From NCBI GenBank assembly GCA_936450465.1, contig OW388302.1, positions 60,486,328 through 60,550,327 on the forward strand: 64,000 bases of DNA, in the 5' to 3' direction. The stretch is from Gibbula magus. Lineage: Eukaryota; Mollusca; Gastropoda; Trochida; Trochidae. Positions 34,792 to 45,551 of this stretch are shown here, one piece after another. A program made the translations under genes and the position numbers. Every line of letters starts with the position of its first letter. The first letter of the stretch is position 1. The notes under the pieces were generated by a model, which was given only the letters and a program-made list of their open reading frames with translations, was not told where the DNA came from and did not search any database.

Positions 34792-36862
34792 GTCGATGAC
34801 TCGTTGCATGGTTTGCATCTCCTATCCAACTCAATACCTAGGAAGGAAAGTATATGGAGACTGATATTTTGTATACGATGCCCTAGGGCAAGATATCACT
34901 TGGTCATGCTTCGTCGATCACTCGTTGCATGATTTACATCTCCTATCCAACTCAATACCTAGGAAGGAAAGTATATGGAGACTGATATTTTGTATACGGT
35001 GCCCTAGGGCAAGATATCACTTGGTCATGCTTCGTCGATCACTCGTTGCTTGATTTGCATCTCCTATCCAACTCAATACCTAGGAAGGAAAGTATATGGA
35101 AACTGATATTTTGTATACGGTGCCCTAGGGCAAGATATCACTTGGTCATGCTTCGTCGATGACTCGTTGCATGGTTTGCATCTCCTATCCAACTCAATAC
35201 CTAGGAAGGAAAGTATATGGAAACTGATATTTTGTATACGATGCCCTAGGGCAAGATATCACTTGGTCATGCTTCGTCGATCACTCGTTGCATGGTTTGC
35301 ATCTCCTATCCATCTCAATACCTAGGAAGGAAAGTATATGGAGATTGATATTTTGTATACGGTGCCCTAGGGCAAGATATCACTTGGTCATGCTTCGTCG
35401 ATCACTCGTTGCATGGTTTGCATCTCCTATCCATCTCAATACCTAGGAAGGAAAGTATATGGAGATTGATATTTTGTATACGGTGCCCTAGGGCAAGATA
35501 TCACTTGGTCATGCTTCGTCGATGACTCGTTGCATGGTTTACATCTCCTATCCAACTCAATACCTAGGAAGGAAATTATATGGAGATTGATATTTTGTAT
35601 ACGATGCCCTAGGGTAAGATATCACTTGGTCATGCTTCGTCGATGACTCGTTGCATGGTTTACATCTCCTATCCAACTCAATACCTAGGAAGGAAAGTAT
35701 ATGAAGATTGATATTTTGTATACGGTGCCCTAGGGCAAGATATCACTTGGTCATGCTTCGTCGATCACTCGTTGCATGGTTTGCATCTCCTATCCATCTC
35801 AATACCTAGGAAGGAAAGTATATGAAGATTGATATTTTGTATACGATGCCCTAGGGCAAGATATCACTTGGTCATGCTTCGTCGATCACTCGTTGCATGA
35901 TTTACATCTCCTATCCATCTCAATACCTAGGAAGGAAATTATATGGAGATTGATATTTTGTATACGATGCCCTAGGGCAAGATATCACTTGGTCATGCTT
36001 CGTCGATCACTCGTTGCATGGTTTGCATCTCCTATCCAACTCAATACCTAGGAAGGAAAGTATATGGAGATTGATATTTTGTATACGATGCCCTTGGGCA
36101 AGATATCACTTGGTCATGCTTCGTCGATCACTCGTTGCATGGTTTGCATCTCCTATCCAACTCAATACCTAGGAAGGAAAGTATATGGAGACTGATATTT
36201 TGTATACGATGCCCTTGGGCAAGATATCACTTGGTCATGCTTCGTCGATCACTCGTTGCATGATTTACATCTCCTATCCAACTCAATACCTAGGATGGAA
36301 AGTATATGGAGACTGATATTTTGTATACGATGCCCTTGGGCAAGATATCACTTGGTCATGCTTCGTCGATCACTCGTTGCATGGTTTGCATCTCCTATCC
36401 AACTCAATACCTAGGAAGGAAAGTGTATGGAGGTTGATATTTTGTATACGGTGCCCTAGGGCAAGATATCACTTGGTCATGCTTCGTCGATGACTCGTTG
36501 CATGATTTACATTTCCTATCCATCTCAATACCTAAGAAGGAAAGTATATGGAGGTTGATATTTTGTATACGATGCCCTAGGGCAATATATCATTTGGTCA
36601 TGCTTCGTCGATCACTCGTTGCATGGTTTGCATCTCCTATCCATCTCAATACCTAGGAAGGAAAGTATATGGAGACTGATATTTTGTATACGGTGCCCTA
36701 GGGTAAGATATCACTTTGTCATGCTTCGTCGATCACTCGTTGCATGATTTGCATCTCCTATCCATCTCAATACCTAGGAAGGAAAGTATATGGAGACTGA
36801 TATTTTGTATACGATGCCCTAGGGCAAGATATCACTTGGTCGTGCTTCGTCTATGACGTTGC
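34792..36862. repeat. 121-bp satellite, about 17 copies
   Basis: The unit starts ctcgttgcatggtttgcatc and includes ccaactcaatacctaggaag, gatattttgtatacg and the palindrome gccctagggc. The period is 121 bp throughout (34801, 34922, 35043...). Copies differ at a few fixed positions (tggtttgc/tgatttac, gagact/gagatt, cgatgcc/cggtgcc), whose mixtures suggest several expansion rounds. Confidence 0.95.
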
Positions 36863-37940
36863 GCTCTAAATGCGACACTCATGGCTGAATATCGATAGAC
36901 TATATTCGTTGCTCTCGCTAGTGAAATACTAATATTTAGGCAATCGTGTTGTAAACATAGTATGATAAAGACACTCAAATAAAATCCTCTCTATATATTT
37001 ATTGACGACTTTGGCCAAGCTTTTCATGAAGATCCACTGTCGGGGTAATGTTTCGCATGCAGCTTCTCAATCAACTCCTTTCCTGGTAAAGATGCTATTG
37101 GGGTTCCTGGTGGAGACATGTCAAATGTTGACTTCCATACTGATGGGATGTAATCACGCTGATGACACTTATAATTACACTGATCAAGCGTGATCACTGT
37201 GTATTGAGCATATTAAAATCATAGGATAACAAGCATTTCATCTAGGTTGCCGAGTGTTTCAACACTTTAAAATTCATTCTGTATCTACTGCTTATTCTCA
37301 AGGTTATAGAAGCTTTGTTAAATCATCTATTTAGGAGAATTAATATAATTAGCTCCTTAGAATAGCTGAAGGATGAATATTTGTGACTGAAAAAGTCAGC
37401 GTATGACTTCGAGTAATAAAAAGATATGATAAAGGTCCGTTTTTGCCCACTATATTTTGGCAAATACCAAATTTGCGAAAATGTCAGACACACCTCATTA
37501 TATTAATTATCTCAGTCATCAGTCGCTTAGATAAGAATCAACAGTGTTTACATAAGCTTGATTTGTTGTTTATAAATTCTGGCGAAATAATTGGTAGATC
37601 AATTTCTAAGTTATGGATTTGTTTATCTTTATATAAATATCGATTGAATATGAGCGAGTACGTGACCCCACATTGCTTTCTGAAATGTTTGTCTATATTT
37701 ACTACCTACCAATGTCGTGGTTATATCACTGTCCAGCACATGTTCATGTTCAAAATTTGAAAATATCGACTTTATCATTTTATCCATTTCATGTGTATGT
37801 TTGAATACTTCGGTCAATGTTTGTTCTTTGTTACATCTCCTATCCAACTCAATACCTAGGAAGTTATCTGATAAAGTTATCTGACAAGAATTGTTTGATG
37901 AAAAGGTCGATCTATTTGACACTCTTGTTTGTTTGCGCTA
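36863..37940. other. Non-coding; one stray fragment of the 121-bp satellite
   Basis: 37831-37862 carries 'catctcctatccaactcaatacctaggaag', a lone 30-bp piece of the satellite about 970 bp beyond the array. No coding signal. Confidence 0.6.
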
Positions 37941-38037
37941 CAGATGTCCTCGTCCAGGACCTGAAAGGTCAAGGGAACCGGAGGTTCAGCGACCGGAAGG
38001 GACATGCGTTATCGGTCCGCTAGCACGAGCTGAGGCA

Positions 38038-38424
38038 TCAGGCGTCCGGGAGTGACAAAAAGCTGACAAAAGGCCTGAACACGCGTCGGCTTACGCAGGG
38101 GGTGACCTCCTCACAGAATGTCTCCAACCACGCTCTCTTGGCGTATGAAGGGGAGTCCTCGACCTCCTGAAGCGAAGACCCAGACCACTCCGCAATAGCC
38201 TTCATCTGTTCCAGCAAGTCTGGGGTATTGTCGTTCGCTGTGACGTCCGCGAACAGCGGAATGATCGGAGGTCGGGAGGGGTCAATAAAGTACGACCCTA
38301 CGTCACGCTAGCCTGTCGAAGCGGGAGACGATGGTAATGACGTGTCCGACGGAGCTGACGGAGACGGCGAAACAATGGTGACCCGACGTCTGGGGTTCGT
38401 AGGCATCTTGGGAAACAGAGACAT
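38038..38424 (-). pseudogene. Decayed ORF in a GC-rich islet, unidentified
   Basis: The minus strand reads MSLFPKMPTNPRRRVTIVS from 38424. It has one in-frame TAG at about 38310, then about 90 codons (including DVTANDNTPDLLEQMKAIAE and KRAWLETFCEEV) to TGA at 38040-38038. GC content is well above the flanks (roughly 37940-38590). Codon-like composition and an acidic, Pro/Ser-rich start suggest a former coding gene, perhaps gag-like from a retroelement or a retained gene fragment. No domain is recognised and the function is unknown. Confidence 0.4.
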
Positions 38425-38739
38425 CTCATTATCCTCCCGCACGCTAGGCGGGTCACGACGAGGTAACAAACGAGGTGACAAACGAGGGGAATCGAACTAC
38501 GTAGCGTCCTCGTCTATTACAAGCTCCGTTAACAAGTTAACGGTCCACCGCACTCCTAATACCTTGCTTGTTACCTGTTACTATGCAATGGAACACCCCA
38601 GATTAAAAAGAGAGAGACAATTGATAGTGTGAGCAAAAAGATTTATTGAACATAAGTAATAAGTAATCGACTCCAAGCTTACTCTGATAGCTCAGGTGTC
38701 ATAAGCTTTGCACCAGCGCTGCAAAAAATTGGCAGTTCA

Positions 38740-39240
38740 TTAAATTATAGGTAATTCTTTATGCTGAAGATACAGTACTCGTTTCCGAATCCTCTACTAT
38801 TCTGAAACTTTGTTTGAAAGCTTTTGATGCTTATTGCACTCGTTGGAAACTTAAAGCAAACACTTCTAAAACCAAAGTTTTAATAACAAGTAATAACACT
38901 AGCCCCTCTTTTATCCTACAAAATACTGTTTTAGAGTTGGAAAAACTTTACTATTCCTTGGTATATTATTCACAAAAGCCATTAAACGGCTATCTGACCA
39001 ATCATCACGTGCAATGTTTGCTATTTGTACAAACTTTGAATTTTATTCACTCAAGGCTACAAGGTAGCATAATGAGGTTTACAAGAGTTGATATAATATG
39101 AATATATGGACAATGCATTATCTAAATTTACTAAAGACAGAATATGGAAAATTTCATTAGAGTATGGAAATTTTTTGTTTGAAATAAAGAAATCATATTA
39201 AATATTGAAGGCTTTGCAGTAAATTGTTTAAAAATAAACG
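38740..39240 (+). mobile_element. LINE fragment (reverse transcriptase)
   Basis: The frame reads ILYAEDTVLVSES...AFDAYCTRWKLKANTSKTKV, the RT motif region. The catalytic YADD has become YAED, so the copy is dead. After 38960 the reading is patchy. Confidence 0.65.
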
Positions 39241-41442
39241 TTCGCCTTAAAGTACCGTAAAAACCTCGGAGGGTACGTTTTGCAGAAATGATTATGACAT
39301 CAGTTTAGGAAATAACACTTCCACTTCATTGTGTTCAAATCAAACCGGAAATAATTTAAAATTAGCTTTTTAAATGTACCTCACGAAAACAGTCGGCAAA
39401 CGTTTCAATTAGCCAATCACGGCTTGCCACGTTTTAGGCACCTGGGCAACCCAAGCGAGCGTCTCGCTAGTGTTATTGTTTGCATTATTGAATCAAAGGG
39501 GTCACGTATTTTCACTGATTGTGTCTGTTACAACAATTACTAAGTTATGTAAACAGTTAAACATAGTCGAGACACATAACGTCATTAAGTTGATTAGCTT
39601 TTCTTGTTACGAACATATGTGTTTGAAGGCTAATCTAAGGGCAATCTAAGATAATGCCGAGGAAATGTATTTTGAGTTTGGCGATCTCGCATTGAGACAT
39701 CTAACAAATACTACGGATAGACTTAATTTATCTGCATTGCATCTTATTGAGCACTGTAAGAAAATAATACAAGACACTTTGCATATAAAATAATGTTAGC
39801 AGTTACATGTGTTTTTTACAAGGTAAATTTCGTTTCGTGTCCAGTCCGAAATGGCTTCTACGATATCATAAATTGAAATGGAGTGGAGCGAATTTATTTC
39901 ACATGATGTATTTCCTCGACAAACTTAAGTTATTCTTTTCAAAATACCAACTGATTAAAACAAATATCTATTGGATAAATACATATAATTTATGAACATC
40001 TAAATTAAAGCGAAAAACTATTTCGATATCTAATTGTTTTTTTTAATGATAAAAGTACTAAAACTGGATGAACTAGATGGATATAGACAGCATATTGTAA
40101 GTTATTCATTTCAAGATGCAAACATAATTTGTGTATATTCAAATGTTAATTATTTTTGACACATAATGGTTCAAAATAACGTACCTGTTCAAAATAAACG
40201 AATAATCCCTGTGTATATGTCCTTTACAAAATCCATGCATGCTCCAAAAATTGAACCTACATTGGGCACCGGGGTGTAGTGAATGTGACAGAAGGAGAAT
40301 GTGACCACATCTGAGACACTGAGACACATGACAACTAACAACCAGCATTGAATAAACACCAGTAAGACCCCGTCTCGGGTGTATTGCTAAAACATTATAA
40401 TAGTCTCAAAGTCAACGCTGTCTAAAAACATTGTTACTTTGTTTATTTCATGTTTCCTCGAATCGACTGAATAAAAAGTATGACCACACAAGTTGATTGA
40501 TATAAGAAGCGTGTCAGAATACATATAGATATATAGAAACGTTTAACATAACTGTCTTAAATTAAGGTTTGCCTCATAACACCAGAAATATACGTACATG
40601 TATATATTCCAAATATCTATATTTAACTATAATGTACGTACTAAGGGTGATTTAAATGTGGACATAGAAGAACACCTTGTGACTTTGTATTATATTAAAT
40701 ACAACGACTGTCAAACATTAATTATTTTATTTTGAAATAAAATTTCACACACTATATTTAGCCAAATATTTTATCGTCAAATCAGCTTTGTGGCCAAATA
40801 TACGATACATTAATCAGCTCCGTGAAAATAGCAGATTAATCGAGGTCAATAGGTCAAATAAATAGACATAAAATTGAATCGTCATTTATAATCTACAGAT
40901 ATGTTTTTATTACTAAACTTCATATCATATTAATAATTAATGCACCCGATTTAATCTTAAGATGGAAGTCCTAATTGAAAAATATCTTAAATCCCATTTC
41001 CGCGACCCGATCCAAATTTAAGCGTTTACGGGTAACAACGGAATTCGCTCCTTTGACTTGAATTCTTCGAGTTTCGTAGTTTATCGGCTCTTAAAACAAA
41101 TAAATATAAGTGTCATATGTAAAACAGAATATTTTTAAAAGACAAGATGTTACTCGACAGTTAATATGAAAAAACGTTGATTGTAGAAATTATGATGTTG
41201 TTGATGAAAACATCAATGATCAAGCACGGCAGTCCGGCCGGCGTGTTACTGTCGTTATTTGGTGTTTTATATTGTTTACAAAGTAGTTTTTCAAAACTTT
41301 TCTCCTCCGAGAGGAACATCCAAACATTGTCTTTAAATTAGGGAAACGAGTGTAGAAGGAATTGCTCCTTCGCTATGAATACATAGACGAATGTCACCCA
41401 TCACAACACATAATATCACTATTATCCATAGTTCTATTCTGA
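39241..41442. other. AT-rich intergenic, nothing recognised
   Basis: Short frames only. No hairpins or repeats that can be supported. Confidence 0.4.
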
Positions 41443-41875
41443 CTATGATGTCACCAGCCTACTTCGAGCATGCGCAGTAGAGCTAGTCCCGCGCACCCGT
41501 TTTAGGGACTTCTCGCGGTTGAGTTCTTCAGCAGTCCAATATTTACGCACTTTGAACATTAATATCCCGTTAATGAGAGGACCCATCAACACCAAATTTT
41601 CAGGATTTACAGTTGAAAGTATTGTCTGTATAAATACATTGATTAAAATAGAATACAAAATGAGGTTCCAGGTTCTTTAATTTGTTGAACAAATCACAGC
41701 GAAATAGATAATGATACTCATCTCCTATTACATTTGCAGCGCATAATGTACATTTTCTACATTCATAATCAATCTTAGACCAACTTCCAGTTTCCAGAGG
41801 AAGACGATGATAGGACAGTCTAAAGTGTAATAAATTAAATAGATATTTCTCAGGCAAGTTTTGTTAATAAAAGTC
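41443..41875 (-). mobile_element. LINE fragment (C-terminal end), minus strand
   Basis: On the minus strand: EKYLFNLLHFRLSYHRLP, then CRKCTLCAANVIGDEYHYLFRC, the zinc-binding tail of a LINE ORF2, then a shifted tail. It ends in a (TCAAG)n-like run near 41872. It is related to the plus-strand piece at 42770-42985. Confidence 0.65.
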
Positions 41876-42024
41876 AAGTCAAGTAATAAGTGTGATAGCT
41901 TTGAATGTTGATAAAACGTGTGACGAAAATACGCTGATTAGAAATACCCGTTGATTGTCAACTAAAACTTTGTGGGCTTATGAAAATACTATTCAATTGG
42001 AACGTATTCATTTGCAATATTATA

Positions 42025-42544
42025 AACTACCGGGCAAAAGAAAGGACTCACCTAAGTTTGTTTCTATTAATTCAATATTTAAAAGAAATCAGATGTTTTC
42101 GACTATGGCACGATACAATAATACTTATCTGCTGTAGTTTGGATGACTTTGTTGATGACTGTGGTTAATTTTTAGTTCAAATATCATTTTGTAATGAAGA
42201 CAGGGTTAATTATTAAGAATTAAATTTACACCAACATGACCCCTACCTTGTTTAAAATGTTGTAAATGTGTGCAGAATCAGGCACATTTATTTATTTTCA
42301 CATAGGATATGTCTTATATGTCGGTGAACAATTGTGTATCATCAAAAATAATTTAAAAACAAAATTAGATTAAAAATTTCATTTTTAAAAATAAATTAAA
42401 AAAACCTTTAGAAGTATTCTTTGACTGCTAACTAAACACCTGTACTTATCAGTTTTGGGTTATGACATCGAAAACTTGAGATATTTGCAATTGAAAAAAA
42501 TGATAAAATCAACTGAGGTGAGTCCTTTCTTTTGCCCGGTAGTT
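42025..42544. mobile_element. TA-flanked MITE (520 bp)
   Basis: Inverted ends AACTACCGGGCAAAAGAAAG... and ...CTTTCTTTTGCCCGGTAGTT, about 30 bp, are flanked by TA. Tc1/mariner-like. The interior is AT-rich without transposase. Confidence 0.8.
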
Positions 42545-42769
42545 TAAATATATATTGAAGGTCAACAACTCCAGACTTAATGGTTTACGGGGACTTTGGA
42601 AGATACCCACTTAGTATTTCAATCAAATTGAAAATGTTGTCATATTGGTGTAAGTTATTATTATCACAAGGTAAACTATTGTACTATTTGTATTATGTAC
42701 AAACCTATGTTCAACTTACAAAATTCTCGGTGAAGTGCTAAATTTAAGTTATAGCTACATTTGGCAGAT

Positions 42770-42985
42770 GCAATAGTTTCAAAGTACTCGCTGGTTGATA
42801 AATGATGTTAAAACAGTACTTGTTGATCAATTTCTGCAAAAATGGAGAAAAAGTAAATTACAATCATCAAAAGACTATCATTATAACATGTTTAAAGATA
42901 ACTTCTGTATTGAAGACTATTTACTGCAGCATCCATTGAATTTACGTATTTATATAAGAACATGTAATCACAGACTCTCTATCGA
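42770..42985 (+). mobile_element. LINE fragment fused to a transposase relic
   Basis: Frame: WLINDVKTVLVDQFLQKW...FCIEDYLLQHPLNLRIYI..CNHRLSID, a LINE ORF2 C-terminal region. It stops being LINE-like at about 42985, where the next element's coding sequence continues in the same frame. Confidence 0.6.
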
Positions 42986-43634
42986 CTCACCAATCAGAAT
43001 GGCATCTGGCAAAAAAGCTCTGAATGCTGTATCTGCCGGGCCGCAATACAAACATGGCAGTACTTGGCATAAACAGCTTGAAGATAAAGTTGATAAAGTT
43101 TCAACTCATTTTCATCATGCTGTACGCGAATGTAATGGGGAATGTGGAAAACTGAGATCATCTCTTTGAAATGCTGTTGATCATTATCAGAATATTCACT
43201 CTGCCTGCAGCCCATCATCTAGATGTAAAAATGACCCAACTTATCAACCAGATCGCGTTTTTCTATCCAGCAAAATTGCTGCTTCGTTACTCACTTCAGT
43301 GATTCAAAATTCCAGCATTTCAAATATCCTGATGACTATAATTTGGCCAAAGATACATTCTACGTTGAAAGTTTTAATAACGTTATGAACATTATCCAAG
43401 ATAAAAGGATTTTATTCTCTGACAGCACTTACAACATGAGATCCCAATTGGCAGTTTGTCACTGGAATGAGAATGTAGACAGAGATTACACTTCCACATG
43501 GAGATCAAGGAATCCACAATCTCGATATGGCTACAGAAGTCGTGAGAAGAAAGAACTAAAGAATGTATCTTACAAGTATTGGTCAAATTTATGGAACCGT
43601 TACATATCTAGATGCTGCTCAGTATATGGTTGAC
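42985..43634 (+). pseudogene. Transposase-like protein relic (Kolobok-like style)
   Basis: The reading gives KHGSTWHKQLEDKVDKVSTH, then a TGA at 43167-43169, then HYQNIHSACSPSSRCKNDPT, then a shift near 43320, and finally FYVESFNNVMNIIQDKRI, TYNMRSQLAVCHWNENVDR and KYWSNLWNRYISRCC. The block with VESFNN...QDKRI...LAVCHWNENV matches a transposase-derived family widespread in invertebrate genomes, recalled from pattern only; Kolobok affinity is a guess. One stop and one frameshift make it a pseudogene here. Confidence 0.55.
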
Positions 43635-43773
43635 AGGTCTACATCTGGGATTTTGTATATACACACTGGAGTACCAAATTATGTTTGACACTTGACATAT
43701 CATGGGTTATATCTCTAACTTCTACATTCCCGTGGATCCGATTACAGGATAATTATATGAAAAACATCCTTCA

Positions 43774-44402
43774 ATGCTGATCCATTTTACAGCTTTCAAT
43801 TTCACTTTCTGTGTCCATGAAGAATTTAATATCTTCTTGCTTGCTATTTTCATGGATTCAATGGAAGTTGAAGACGAACAGCAACCTCTCTTACTGGTGG
43901 TTACTCCATTACACAGAGAGACAATATATCAGGTGTTTCATCACCATGATTGGGAGATAAGAGAGATCCCTTATCCAACAACAGAAACAACACCAATTAC
44001 ACCTACAGCTAATGAGCCGGATCTTCCTGAGTTTATCATCCCACAAGATCCGGATGCAGCAGTATGTCCACATTGTTTATGTAGCCTTGCATAACTGATA
44101 ATGCTAATAGGCAAATGTGGTGGGAAACAAATATTTTACAAGAAAATCCAGGTAATTCAAAAATGAGGAAGGAAAGATACAAACAATTCTGGACTATGCT
44201 CTATCATCGTCGTGTCTGGAATGACCCACGTTACAAGGAAAGAAAGAGACAGGCACTAGAAGAATATTCAGAAAGGAACTGTGTGTGGCATGCGGTCAAA
44301 AGGCAGAAAAGGGACATTATGCCAGATTGTGTGATAACTCTTGTGCGCACATGGCTACCCACTCCACCACATAAAGCGTATATGGGACACACATGGAATT
44401 AA
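43774..44402 (+). pseudogene. P2X7-ballast-like zinc domain relic
   Basis: Two frames, 43774-44094 and 44115-44402, are joined by a shift around 44090-44110. The first holds an acidic/Thr-rich stretch and CPHCLC. The second holds MRKERYKQFWTMLYHRRVW, DPRYKERK and the ending IMPDCVITLVRTWLP..YMGHTWN. The Cys pair plus I(M/L)P-x-C-x(n)-R-x(n)-P-x(n)-Y-x-G-(H/F) resembles the C-terminal ballast domain of vertebrate P2X7 and its stand-alone invertebrate relatives. It follows the transposase relic by 140 bp in the same orientation, so it may be its partner ORF. Confidence 0.45.
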
Positions 44403-45550
44403 AAACTTCATTTTTGTGGATATGCTTCAAGAGATAGAATAGAAAGGTAAACACTATATTTCACATAATGATTATACTCTGTTTAAAGGGAAGTTTCAAT
44501 CACCTAAAATTGTCTTTCCCTTCTTAAACCCACATCTTACTTCTGGAAAATTACCCTGTATAGACTTACATGTAAGGAAACTGGGTACTTGGGAACAATG
44601 TTCTATCAAAACATACACTGCCTTTGTCTTTTTATTTTTATCCGGAATAAACCGTACCATGTATTACTATTAGCACGAGTGTGAATCTCTCGTAGTAAAT
44701 TCCTCTCTTTACCTTTAACCTCTCCTTGCTGGAGCGACCGTTACAAGCTCGCCCACATTGGCTGGTGGAATCTGCCCAGTCTGCTCGGAACCAATCCCTG
44801 CAGCTGAAGTCTTAAGTAGCAACCCATATGCAACTACCTTCGAAATAATGTGGCTTGAAAAATAGAATAATTGTGAAACGTATCAGGGCGCACCCTGTAT
44901 GACATCCTTGCAGAATAAAATGATAAAATAGAAAATAGCATTACAATAAACTACTCCATTGATTTAGGAAAATGAAATTGTTCTTCTTGAGGTTTAACAC
45001 TAAAAGTCGCATACAAGAACTTATTTGGTCATTATATATAACAAATGTACAATTTAAAAAAAACCCCACATATCTTCCAAAATGTTAACAAATATACAAG
45101 ACCGAATATATTTAAAAAAGTTAACACAATGCTACGTTCAGAATTATCTGACACTAAATGTATTGTATATATGAAAATATGCACCATTTGACTATATGAA
45201 ACAAATCACATTATGTAAAATATTTCTTTATATTTACTCTGCCACACGATATATCAGGAAGAGTTTGGTAAGATAATTTAATAGTTTATGTACTCCGATT
45301 TATGTTTGTTCCCTAAAATTGCACATGTAGTACATATCCAATAAATAATTATTTCAATATTTATAGCATCAATACAAACAGTCTGCACTTTCTTGATTCA
45401 CTAAAATTTATAAATGATTACATGAAAATTACATTCTCAAAATCAACAGCTACAGTTGTTGTACTAATTATTTGTTTGTATGTCATGCATACTATGACCT
45501 TAAATTAGAATATATAAAATGTCCTTTGAATATGCCTATTTCATTTATTA
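44403..45550. other. AT-rich intergenic with a GC-richer patch
   Basis: 44710-44830 is richer in G+C and open on the minus strand, but has no supportable gene. The rest is AT-rich and featureless. Confidence 0.4.
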
Positions 45551-45551
45551 A

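Noticed and set aside
34792..36862. CRISPR-like regular repeats
   Set aside because: Units are contiguous and alike over the full 121 bp with no unique spacers; it is a eukaryotic satellite.
44713..44803. Possible minus-strand exon (CRDWFRADWADS..QCGRAC), TSP1-like at first sight
   Set aside because: The Cys/Trp pattern is incomplete, the phases (2 to 0) are unlike TSP1 exons, and the patch may belong to the nearby transposon relic.
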